From: an uncultured Oscillospiraceae bacterium
Lineage (GTDB): Bacteria > Bacillota_A > Clostridia > Oscillospirales > Oscillospiraceae
Assembly: GCA_900754605.1 (NCBI GenBank)
Contig: CAAEDK010000309.1
Span: forward strand, 1 to 28,249
Reading direction: 5' to 3'
DNA: 28,249 bases
A program made the translations under genes and the position numbers. Below the pieces are notes generated by a model. That model saw nothing but the letters and a program-made list of their open reading frames with translations. It had not been told where the DNA came from and ran no database searches. Of the stretch, positions 12,747 to 20,392 are shown piece after piece. Within the stretch, counting starts at the first letter, position 1. The number at the start of each line of letters is the position of its first letter.

Positions 12747-14414
12747 ATGAAAAATTTGACCGCGCAGGCTGTTTATAACGCCGACATCTATCTCCGGCTG
12801 TCTGATGATGATGGAGATAAGCCGGAAAGCAACAGCATCAAGAATCAGCGGGAATTTATCACGGAATTTTTGAAATCAATGCCAGAAATCCGCATCCATG
12901 CCGAGAGGAAGGATGACGGGTTTAGTGGCGTTGATTTTTTTCGTCCTGGGATTCAGGAAGTCTTACAGGATGTGCGTTCCGGCGCAGTCAACTGCGTCGT
13001 GGTAAAAGACCTGTCCCGTTTGGGGCGCAACTATATTGAAACCGGAAAGGTCTTACAGGAGTTTGCAGACCACGGGGTACGGTTCATCGCCATTAACGAC
13101 GGCTACGATACCGCCAACGCACAGGGGCAGGCCAGCACCATCCTGCTGCCTATCAAAAACCTGATGAACGATTCTTACAGCCGGGATATTTCGGTGAAAA
13201 TCCGCAGCCATTTGGAGGTCAAGAAACGAAAGGGTCAGTTTGTAGGGGCGTTTGCCGCCTACGGCTATCTGAAATCACCGGACGACAAAAATCAGCTTGT
13301 GGTGGACGATTACGCCGCCGAGGTGGTGCGGGATATTTTCCGCTGGAAGCTGGAAGGAATGAGCCAGCAGGGGATCGCTGACCGGCTGAACGCCGATGGG
13401 GTCCTCTCTCCCTCAGAATACAAGCGTTCCCTGGGGATGAAATATATCTCCGGCTTCAAGAGCAACCCGCAGGCCAAGTGGTCGGCGGTAGCGGTTGGGC
13501 GCATCCTGAAGAACCCCCTCTATATCGGTGTGATGGTTCAGGGAAAGACCGGGCGGCCAAATTATAAAATCAAGAAGCTGATGGAGAAACCGGAGGACGA
13601 GTGGATCAGGGTCCCCGGCGCCCATGAGCCGATCATCAGCGAGGTGGATTTTCGTACCGTGAGCGGACTGCTGCGCCGGGATACCAGAATCGCCGTACAG
13701 AAAAAGACGGTCTATCCCTTTTCGGGACTTTTGTTCTGCGCCGACTGCAAGCAGAACATGATCCGCAAGACCGTTCCGGCAGGCGGGAAAAAATATTTTT
13801 ACTACTCCTGTTCCACCAACCGGGCGGACAAAACCGCCTGCACCACCCATAATATCAGTGAGGCCCTGCTGATGGATGCGGTTCGTGACTGTATCCACGC
13901 TCACATGGAAACGGTGCTTAATATTGAGAAAACCCTGCAATTCATCGCCGCCCTCCCCGCAGAGGACATGGAGGCCAGAAAGATCGACCGGCAGCTTGAA
14001 AAGCTGAAAGCCGATTATGAACAGACCATGCGGTTCAAAATGTCCGCTTATGAGAAGTTCGTGGACCATCTGCTGAATGAAGATGAGTTCAAGCAGTATC
14101 AGCGGATTTACACGGAAAAGTGTGAGGCGATTGCGGCGGCCATCAGCAAGCGGCAGGAGGAATTGGACGCCATTGTGCGGGCGGGTTCCCCGCAGGGGGA
14201 ATGGATCGCCCATTTCAAGTCCTTCCGTCATGTGGATGTGATGGAGCGCAAAATCCTGGTGAAAATCATCGACCGCATCTATGTCTATGAAGGGAACCGA
14301 ATTGAGATCATTTTTAAGTACCAGAATGAGTACAGGGCGGCGGCAGCCTATATCGAACAGTATATGGAGCGTCAGGCGACGCAGGCAGCCTCCACGGTAA
14401 AGGAGGCGGTGTAA
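12747..14414 (+). CDS. large serine recombinase 1 of the ICE
   Basis: ATG 12747 is chosen over an earlier in-frame start (12708) because GGAGG lies eight bases upstream; the product has 555 residues. The N-terminal resolvase domain carries the nucleophile Ser19 in DIYLRLSDDDGDK, and VVVKDLSRLGRNYIETG. The recombinase domain (about 165-300) includes FAAYGYLKSPDDKNQLVVDD. A zinc ribbon (FCADCKQNM, then YYSCSTNRADKTAC) and a long coiled-coil C-terminal region follow, as in TnpX/TndX-type transposases. It is the first gene of a four-gene operon and is joined directly to the next (TAA immediately followed by ATG). It should act in excision or integration, probably with its partners. Confidence 0.9.
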   Translation: MKNLTAQAVYNADIYLRLSDDDGDKPESNSIKNQREFITEFLKSMPEIRIHAERKDDGFSGVDFFRPGIQEVLQDVRSGAVNCVVVKDLSRLGRNYIETGKVLQEFADHGVRFIAINDGYDTANAQGQASTILLPIKNLMNDSYSRDISVKIRSHLEVKKRKGQFVGAFAAYGYLKSPDDKNQLVVDDYAAEVVRDIFRWKLEGMSQQGIADRLNADGVLSPSEYKRSLGMKYISGFKSNPQAKWSAVAVGRILKNPLYIGVMVQGKTGRPNYKIKKLMEKPEDEWIRVPGAHEPIISEVDFRTVSGLLRRDTRIAVQKKTVYPFSGLLFCADCKQNMIRKTVPAGGKKYFYYSCSTNRADKTACTTHNISEALLMDAVRDCIHAHMETVLNIEKTLQFIAALPAEDMEARKIDRQLEKLKADYEQTMRFKMSAYEKFVDHLLNEDEFKQYQRIYTEKCEAIAAAISKRQEELDAIVRAGSPQGEWIAHFKSFRHVDVMERKILVKIIDRIYVYEGNRIEIIFKYQNEYRAAAAYIEQYMERQATQAASTVKEAV

Positions 14415-16118
14415 ATGGCGCGTGTGAGCAGAAGAAAACAGATAGCAGCCGCACAGGGTGTTCCGGTTGATGAGCTGCCCAAGGCCGCCGTTCTGCGGAT
14501 TTTCCGCACAGCCCTTTATGTGCGCCTCTCCATCATGGACACCCGTGACCGCAAGGACAGCGAGAGCCTGCAAACGCAGATCGACTATCTGTGCGGATAT
14601 ATCGCCAAGCACCCTGATTTGGAGCTGTACGACTGCTATCGTGACAACGGAGAAACCGGGACAAATTTTGAGCGCCCTGGATTCCAGCGGATGATGGAGG
14701 ATGTGAAAGCAGGCCGGGTGGACTGCATCATCGTGAAAGACCTGTCCCGGTTTGGGCGCGACTTCCTGGAAACCGGAAACTTTCTGGAAAAGGTACTGCC
14801 CTTCATGGGAGTGCGGTTTATCTCCGTCAACGACAACTACGACAGTATCCGGGCGGACAGCGGAGAGGCCATGACCATCGCGCTGAAAAACCTGATGAAC
14901 GACATTTACGCCAAGGACATTTCTCAAAAGGTGTATTCCGCGCTGGACACCAAGAAACGCAGCGGCGAGTTTATCGGCAATTTTGCCGCCTATGGCTATG
15001 TGAAATCCCCGGAGGACCGGCATAAGCTGGCCGTTGATCCAGACGCGGCGAAGGTGGTACGGCGCATTTTTCGGATGAAAAAGGATGGAATGAGTAACGC
15101 CGCGATTGCAAGAACGCTGACCGCCGAGCAGATCCCCAATCCAAACTATCACCGTTATTTACAGGGCATCATATTCGCCAAAAGGTTTTCCGAAAATGCT
15201 CCGTGGCAAACGCAGACAGTGAAGCATATTTTGGAGAATCCGGTGTATCTGGGGCACATGGCTCAGGGCAAAAAAATCACAAAGCTGCACGCTGGGCAGA
15301 AGCAGAAAACCATGCCCTCATCAGAGTGGATCATTGTGCCCAACACCCATGAGGCGATCATTGAGCAGGAGCTGTTTGACGCGGTTCAAGCCATTTTGAA
15401 AGCCAAGCACGAGGAATACCACAGCCGTCTGGGGAAATACGCCCATTTTGACATCGAAAACATTTTTGAGGGGCTTGTGGCATGCGCGTGCTGCCAGCAC
15501 AATATGACACGCTATAAGAGCGTTTACAACAAAGGCAGAACAGTGGCGTACCACTTTATCTGCCCCCGCCACGCTATGCTTCTGGATGCCGGATGCCCCA
15601 ATGCGGGCGGCCTGCGGGAAAGCGATTTGGAAGCGGCCGTGTATGAGGTCCTTCGATTGCAGATGGCGATGCTCACGGATGCGGAGGCGGTCATCCAAAG
15701 GGTCAGCCGGTCCTCGGCGGCCAGAAGCCGCAGGACGGCTCTTGACAATGAGATCGTATCGGTGCAGGGACGATTGAAGAAGCTGGCCACACTCCGTCAG
15801 ACGCTCTTTGAAAGCTATGTGGACGGTATTGTAACGCAGGCGGATTATCTGTTCGGGAAAAGCCGGTATGAGGATGAAGCCCGCCAGCTTGAGGGACGCC
15901 TTCGGGATTTGCAGGCTGAAAAGGACGCCTTGCCGGAGGCAAGCCCCAAACAAAATAAATGGTTTTCCGCTTTTGCCAAGTTCCGGGATGAAAAAGAGCC
16001 GACCCGTGAGATGCTACTGGCGCTGGTGGAGAAGATCTATGTGAATGAGGACAAGCAGGTACATATCGTGTTGAACTATCAGGACGAGATGAAGAAGTTG
16101 TTTCAGGAGGAGGTGTAG
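14415..16118 (+). CDS. large serine recombinase 2 of the ICE
   Basis: The 567-residue protein starts directly after the stop of recombinase 1, served by AAGGAGG. It has an N-terminal extension of about 32 residues, then the catalytic Ser39 in ALYVRLSIMDTRD, GTNFERPGFQRM and IIVKDLSRFGRDFLETGNF. The recombinase domain includes FAAYGYVKSPEDRHKLAVDP. The zinc ribbon reads CACCQHNM, then FICPRHAMLLDAGC. A coiled coil (about 430-530) follows. All motifs for activity are present. It diverges clearly from its neighbours, which argues for old, specialised paralogues rather than a recent duplication. Confidence 0.9.
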   Translation: MARVSRRKQIAAAQGVPVDELPKAAVLRIFRTALYVRLSIMDTRDRKDSESLQTQIDYLCGYIAKHPDLELYDCYRDNGETGTNFERPGFQRMMEDVKAGRVDCIIVKDLSRFGRDFLETGNFLEKVLPFMGVRFISVNDNYDSIRADSGEAMTIALKNLMNDIYAKDISQKVYSALDTKKRSGEFIGNFAAYGYVKSPEDRHKLAVDPDAAKVVRRIFRMKKDGMSNAAIARTLTAEQIPNPNYHRYLQGIIFAKRFSENAPWQTQTVKHILENPVYLGHMAQGKKITKLHAGQKQKTMPSSEWIIVPNTHEAIIEQELFDAVQAILKAKHEEYHSRLGKYAHFDIENIFEGLVACACCQHNMTRYKSVYNKGRTVAYHFICPRHAMLLDAGCPNAGGLRESDLEAAVYEVLRLQMAMLTDAEAVIQRVSRSSAARSRRTALDNEIVSVQGRLKKLATLRQTLFESYVDGIVTQADYLFGKSRYEDEARQLEGRLRDLQAEKDALPEASPKQNKWFSAFAKFRDEKEPTREMLLALVEKIYVNEDKQVHIVLNYQDEMKKLFQEEV

Positions 16119-16122
16119 CACG

Positions 16123-17760
16123 ATGCCGGAGGTCTTACAGCAGATGTTGAACTATGTGATCGCCATTTACATCCGGCTCTCCGCCGAGGACGGCGACCTG
16201 TCCGATGAAAAAAACGAAAGCAACAGCGTTGTCAATCAGCGTGCCTACATCCGCCGTTTCATTGAGCTGCGGCCTGAATTTGCCGGGGCGCAGATTCTCG
16301 AATTTTGTGACGACGGTTATTCTGGGACGAACATGGAGCGGCCAGCCGTCCGGCGGCTTCTCGAACAGGTACGCCAGAGGAAGATCAACTGCATCATCGT
16401 CAAGGATATGTCTCGGTTTGGCCGCGACTATATCGTGGTTGGAGACTATCTGGAACAGATTTTCCCTTTCCTGGACGTGCGATTTATCGCCATCAATGAT
16501 TCCTACGACAGCAAGGATCACAAGTACGGTTCTGCGGGCTTGATTGATGTGTCCTTCCGAAATGTGATCTACGACCTTTACAGCAAGGACTTGTCGGAAA
16601 AAGTGAGATCGACCAAAAAGCAGCTTGCCGAAAAAGGCTACTGTGTTGCCCCCTATGCGTTCTTTGGCTATCAGAAAGCGCCTGGGAATAAGCACACTCT
16701 TTTGGTGGACGAGGATGCCGCCGCCGTGGTCCGGCGTGTGTTTGACCTCTTTACCAGCGGCCTGTCTACTACGGAAATTGCCAGAAAGTTTAATACAGAA
16801 GGGGTACTGACCCCGCTGCAAAGAAAACGGCTCCAAAAAGTAAACCGGAGGTGGAACTGTGTAGACCAGAGCAAAAACTACTGGACTTCTGCTATGGTTC
16901 GCAAGATACTGGATGATGAGCGGTACACCGGCAAAGCGATCTATGGCAAGACCACCCGGAAAAAGGTAGGCTCCAGCCGGGTCAAGGCTGTCACAGAAGA
17001 TCAGTGGACGGTTGTGGATGGAGCGTTCCCGGCAATCATAACGCAGGAGATTTTCAATACGGCCAAGAGCCTGAACCGCAACTCCCATCCCGGCTCTGCC
17101 GGGGAAAGCACACGGGTTTTCTATCGGAAGATCCGGTGCGGCCACTGTGGGCTTGCGATGGAGCGGCTGCAATCTGCCCACCCCTGCTATGTGTGCCGGA
17201 CCGACAGGTATAAGCCGGATATAGGCTGCCCACAGGACAGGATAGATGAAAAGGAGTTGGAACAGACGGTTTTGGCAGCTATCCGCATGATGGCCCAGCT
17301 TGTCCGAGGGGCGGTTCAGGCGAAGCAGCGCCAGTCCGCAAAAGATACCCGTTACAACCAACGCCTTGACCGGCAGATCAAAGCACACCAGAACTCAATC
17401 CAAATGCGCCAGCAGGAAAAGATGGCGGCTTTTGAGGATATGGTGTCCGGCAAAGTCAGCGCGGAGGACTACCAGCATAAGCGAGGACAGTGCGAAAAAC
17501 ATATCCAGCGGCTTGAAACCAAAATCAAAGAGCTGGGGGATGCCAAACGGCGGGCAAAGGAAGAAGAACTCTCCACCTACAACATCATTCCCTATACCAA
17601 TGTCAGGACATTGACACGGGAGCTGGTGGATTTGCTGATCCAAAACATCTACATTTACAGTTCTACTTCTATCGAGATCGTTTGGAAATGCGGGGACGAA
17701 TATCAACGGCTACTTGCCGATACCACAAAAAAGGAGGCTGCGGAGCGTGAACAGGGATAA
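16123..17760 (+). CDS. large serine recombinase 3 of the ICE
   Basis: The 545-residue protein starts at ATG 16123, four bases after the previous stop, served by CAGGAGGAGG. Ser20 in AIYIRLSAEDGD is the nucleophile; DDGYSGTNMERPAVRRLLEQ and IIVKDMSRFGRDYIVVGDYL follow. The recombinase domain (about 175-300) includes YAFFGYQKAPGNKHTLLVDE. The zinc ribbon reads IRCGHCGLAMERLQ, then YVCRTDRYKPDIGC. A coiled coil spans about 400-500. It overlaps the start of the mini-resolvase gene by 14 bases. Three intact large serine recombinases in tandem suggest a heteromeric recombination machine or separate roles in insertion and excision. Confidence 0.9.
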   Translation: MPEVLQQMLNYVIAIYIRLSAEDGDLSDEKNESNSVVNQRAYIRRFIELRPEFAGAQILEFCDDGYSGTNMERPAVRRLLEQVRQRKINCIIVKDMSRFGRDYIVVGDYLEQIFPFLDVRFIAINDSYDSKDHKYGSAGLIDVSFRNVIYDLYSKDLSEKVRSTKKQLAEKGYCVAPYAFFGYQKAPGNKHTLLVDEDAAAVVRRVFDLFTSGLSTTEIARKFNTEGVLTPLQRKRLQKVNRRWNCVDQSKNYWTSAMVRKILDDERYTGKAIYGKTTRKKVGSSRVKAVTEDQWTVVDGAFPAIITQEIFNTAKSLNRNSHPGSAGESTRVFYRKIRCGHCGLAMERLQSAHPCYVCRTDRYKPDIGCPQDRIDEKELEQTVLAAIRMMAQLVRGAVQAKQRQSAKDTRYNQRLDRQIKAHQNSIQMRQQEKMAAFEDMVSGKVSAEDYQHKRGQCEKHIQRLETKIKELGDAKRRAKEEELSTYNIIPYTNVRTLTRELVDLLIQNIYIYSSTSIEIVWKCGDEYQRLLADTTKKEAAEREQG

Positions 17761-18088
17761 GAAACGATATTGGCTCTATGGGCGCGTTGCCTCACCTGAT
17801 ACATGGGCTTTGGAAAATCAGATGAACTATCTTCGCAGCTTTGCAGAAAAGCATCAGCTCAATGTTGTGGGAGAATCCCAGGACGAGGCCAGCGGCCTGA
17901 CCTTTGACCGGCCTGGGCTGAATGATTTTCTTGAAGCTGTTCGGCAAGGACGGGCCGACGCTCTGTTGATAAAAGACTTTGCCCGTCTGGGCAGGGATAG
18001 TGGTTGGGTGATGGAACTGATTGCTGATTTGAACTCCGCTGGTATTGGCGTGTTCTCCGTCACAGATTTAATGTGCCGTGGATTATGA
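17747..18088 (+). CDS. catalytic-domain-only serine resolvase-like protein
   Basis: The start is GTG 17747 after AAAGGAGG (17729-17736), inside the end of recombinase 3; the product has 113 residues. It contains only a resolvase N-terminal domain: YWLYGRVASPDTWALENQMN, SGLTFDRPGLNDFLEAVRQG and ALLIKDFARLGRDSGWVMEL. There is no recombinase, zinc-ribbon or coiled-coil region. The usual Y-x-R-V-S motif reads YGRVAS, with Ala in the nucleophile position and Ser one residue later. It may be inactive in strand cleavage and instead act as a subunit, directionality factor or regulator of the three large recombinases. It could also be the remnant of a longer gene, since the element ends only about 65 bases later. 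Confidence 0.7.
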   Translation: MNRDKKRYWLYGRVASPDTWALENQMNYLRSFAEKHQLNVVGESQDEASGLTFDRPGLNDFLEAVRQGRADALLIKDFARLGRDSGWVMELIADLNSAGIGVFSVTDLMCRGL

Positions 18089-18165
18089 TTCCTGATTTGA
18101 CACAGACCGATAAAAAGTGATGAAAAATTCTTTAATTTCTTTGGTTTTCTCTTGACATCAGGAGA
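18089..18165. other. right end of the ICE (attachment junction)
   Basis: After the mini-resolvase gene comes about 65 bp of AT-rich non-coding sequence. At about 18150-18162 the sequence changes abruptly to GC-rich and enters a large serine recombinase gene in mid-domain (GACGACGGCTGG = DDGW). This is the expected appearance of attR. GA dinucleotides, the crossover used by TnpX/TndX-type recombinases, occur in AGGAGACGAC. The left end is outside the window, so the exact core cannot be fixed. Confidence 0.6.
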
Positions 18166-19558
18166 CGACGGCTGGTCGGGCACCAGTTTCGACCGCCCGG
18201 AGTTCCGGCGAATGCTGCGGGACATTGAGGCCGGACGGGTGAACATGGTGATTACCAAGGATCTGTCCCGGCTGGGGCGCGACTACATCATGACCGGCCA
18301 CTATATGGAGCGCTATTTCCCGGAACACCGTGTGCGGTACATCTCCCTGTTGGACGGCATCGACACCGGTGTGGACTCCAGCGCCAACGAGATCACGCCG
18401 TTCCGGGCCATTATGAACGACATGTACGCAAAGGACATCTCCAAAAAGATCTCCAGCGTCAAGCGGGACAAACAGCGAAAAGGGCTGTTTATCGGCGGCA
18501 AGCCGGTATATGGCTATCAGATGCACCCTGCGGAAAAGAACAAAATTGTGGTGGACGAGGGGGCCGCGTCGGTGGTACGACGTATTTTCCGGCTGGCGCT
18601 GGAGGGCCTGAGCTGCCGCCAGATCGCCGCGCAGCTCAACGCTGAGGGCATCCCATCGCCGGGATGCTACGCGGGCCTGTATCCCTCCGGTACCGGACAG
18701 TGGAGCGGTGAGCGCATCTCTGAGATGCTGCAAAACGAAACCTATATTGGAAATATGGTACAGGGGCGCCGACGGAAGGTCAGTTACAAGAGCAAAAAGT
18801 GCATTCGGCAGCTACCGGAGGACTGGGTGGTGGTGGAGGGAACCCATGAGCCGCTGGTGACGCCGGAGACCTTTGAACGGGTGGGGCGTCTGTTGGCCAG
18901 CCGGCGGCACACCCGCAGCCGAACCTATGAGTTTCCACTGAAAGGGCTGCTTTTCTGTCACGAGTGCGGGCACCCGCTGGCGGTGCTCAACCGGAAAAAC
19001 AGCCGGGGGGAGGATGTGCGGTATCTGGTTTGCCGCACCTACCAGCGGTTCACAAAGACAGGGGGCTGCACCTGCCACTGCATTCAGGAGCAGACCGTCA
19101 CTCGTGCCGTGGTAGCCAAGCTGCGGGAGGCCTGCGGGGCCTGCCTGGAGCCTGCGGCCCTGCTGCCCGCCGCCCGGTCTGCCGTAGCAGAGGCTCATGG
19201 AGGGGAAAATCCCACGGCGGAAATCCGGGCCCTGCGGGCCAAAATAGGCCGCCTGACCACCGTCCTGGACCGGATGTATTTGGATCAGCTCAGTGGCCTG
19301 CTGGCCGAGGCGGATTTTGCACGGCTCTACCGGCAGGCCCGCGAGGAGCGCGGCGCACTGGAGCGGCGTGTGACAGAGCTGGAACGCCGGGAAAGCCCGG
19401 GGGCCGGGGACAAGGCCGGGGCCCTGGTTCAGCGTTTTCTGGATGAGGCTGGTGACAACCGGGAGCTTCTGGTAAGCCTCATTGAGCGGGTGGAGCTAAC
19501 TGAACAGAGGGAGCTCATCATCCACTTCCGCTTCTGCCCGCCGGAGGCGCTTTTTTAA
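18155..19558 (+). pseudogene. resident large serine recombinase gene cut at its 5' end by the ICE
   Basis: The frame begins abruptly at GDDGWSGTSFDRPEFRRMLR, so about 60 N-terminal residues including the catalytic serine are missing. A TTG at 18152 could start translation but has no ribosome site and would give an inactive protein. The rest is intact: VITKDLSRLGRDYIMTGHYM, KPVYGYQMHPAEKNKIVVDE, a zinc ribbon (FCHECGHPL, then YLVCRTYQRFTKTGGC), a coiled coil and a full C-terminus ending RFCPPEALF. Its GC content matches the downstream chromosome rather than the ICE. It ends 32 bp before a sigK-like gene fragment, so it may be the recombinase of a skin-type element. Excision of the ICE would restore the gene. 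Confidence 0.8.
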
Positions 19559-19570
19559 TGGACCTCTGGT

Positions 19571-19599
19571 TACAATAACCGCGGCGCGAGGTATCGCGC
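19571..19599. other. candidate attachment site of the resident element
   Basis: GGTTACAATAACC (19568-19580) is a small inverted repeat, and GCGCGA-GGTA-TCGCGC (19584-19599) is a second, perfect one. The latter spans the point where sigma-factor-like coding sequence begins. Large serine recombinases bind short imperfect inverted repeats flanking a 2-bp core, so this is a reasonable att position for the adjacent truncated recombinase. Confidence 0.4.
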
Positions 19600-19653
19600 A
19601 TTGAGAAAAAAGCACTCAAGAAGCTGGAGGCGGCCATGGGGGCTCAGGAATAA
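19591..19653 (+). pseudogene. sigK: 3' fragment of a SigK-like sporulation sigma factor gene
   Basis: Codons from 19591 to TAA 19651-19653 read VSRIEKKALKKLEAAMGAQE. VSRIEKKAL-KL is the region 4.2 C-terminus of SigK-type sporulation sigma factors, where it normally follows RSY. Upstream the same frame is unrelated (REs before it, then a stop at 19577), so the similarity starts at a sharp point right after the recombinase gene. This is how the downstream half of a sigK gene split by an intervening element would look. Only 20 codons are present, so another sigma factor cannot be excluded. Confidence 0.5.
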
Positions 19654-19702
19654 GCACTCCTGTGCCGCGGTACAAAGCGGCTTGGGCCCAGCAAAAAAGG
19701 GC

Positions 19703-19732
19703 TTTACTCCTAGCGGCTGAATGGGATATAAT
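19703..19732 (+). promoter_or_regulatory. promoter of the ECF sigma / anti-sigma operon
   Basis: TTTACT (19703-19708) and TATAAT (19727-19732) lie 18 bp apart, about 80 bp before the sigma gene. The -10 box is perfect; the -35 box is moderate. Confidence 0.5.
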
Positions 19733-19810
19733 AAAATCGGGAAAAAAGAGAGGGGCGGCGCAATAAAACGCTGCTCCCGTACATTAAGAAGATGACAGGA
19801 GCGCGACACC

Positions 19811-20392
19811 ATGTTAATCCTGCTTGAGACAATGGCAGAGGAGCGCCGCACCGCCACTGCGCCGGAGCTGCTGGAGCCGCTGATGGCCCGGCTGGCCGGG
19901 GGGGATCAGGAGGCGCTGGCAGAGCTGTACCACCGCACGCGGACGTCGGTGTACGGCCTGGCCCTATCCTACCTGAAAAACCAGCATGACGCTGAGGATG
20001 TGACCCAGGACGCTTTTGTGCGGGCCTGGGAAAACGCCCATCAGTACCGTCCCCAGGGTACACCGCTGGCCTGGCTGCTGACCATCGCCCGCAACCTCGC
20101 CCTGATGAAGCTGCGGGAGCGGGGCAGGACCCAGGACATGGCTCTGGAGGACTGGGAACGGCTGGCAGCGGAGAACCCGATGGTGACGGTGGAGGACCGG
20201 CAGGTGCTGGACGCCGCCCTCACTGCGCTGGCGGATGACGAACGGCAAATTGTGCTGCTCCACGCGGTGACCGGCTGGAAGCACAGGGAGATTGCAGGCC
20301 TGCTGGAGCTGCCCCTGTCCACGGTGCTGTCCAAGTACCGCCGCGCGCTCCTGAAACTAAAGACGAAGCTGGAAGGAGGGGATGCCCTGTGA
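19811..20392 (+). CDS. ECF-type sigma-70 factor (chromosomal)
   Basis: The 193-residue protein starts at ATG 19811 after AGGAG; Met9 is an alternative start. Region 2 covers about residues 20-85 (ELYHRTRTSVYGLALSYLKN, QHDAEDVTQDAFVRAWENAH, then TPLAWLLTIARNLALMKLRE). Region 4 covers about 135-190 (LADDERQIVLLHAVTGWKHR, then EIAGLLELPLSTVLSKYRRA). It overlaps the next gene by four bases (start 20389), the classic coupling of an ECF sigma with its membrane anti-sigma factor. High GC content matches the flanking chromosome, so it does not belong to the ICE. Confidence 0.9.
   Translation: MLILLETMAEERRTATAPELLEPLMARLAGGDQEALAELYHRTRTSVYGLALSYLKNQHDAEDVTQDAFVRAWENAHQYRPQGTPLAWLLTIARNLALMKLRERGRTQDMALEDWERLAAENPMVTVEDRQVLDAALTALADDERQIVLLHAVTGWKHREIAGLLELPLSTVLSKYRRALLKLKTKLEGGDAL

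Noticed and set aside
13413..15152. 579-codon minus-strand frame
   Set aside because: It is antisense across two intact recombinase genes; its length reflects GC-rich codon use.
16135..17388. 417-codon minus-strand frame
   Set aside because: It is antisense to recombinase 3, with no start signal or domain.
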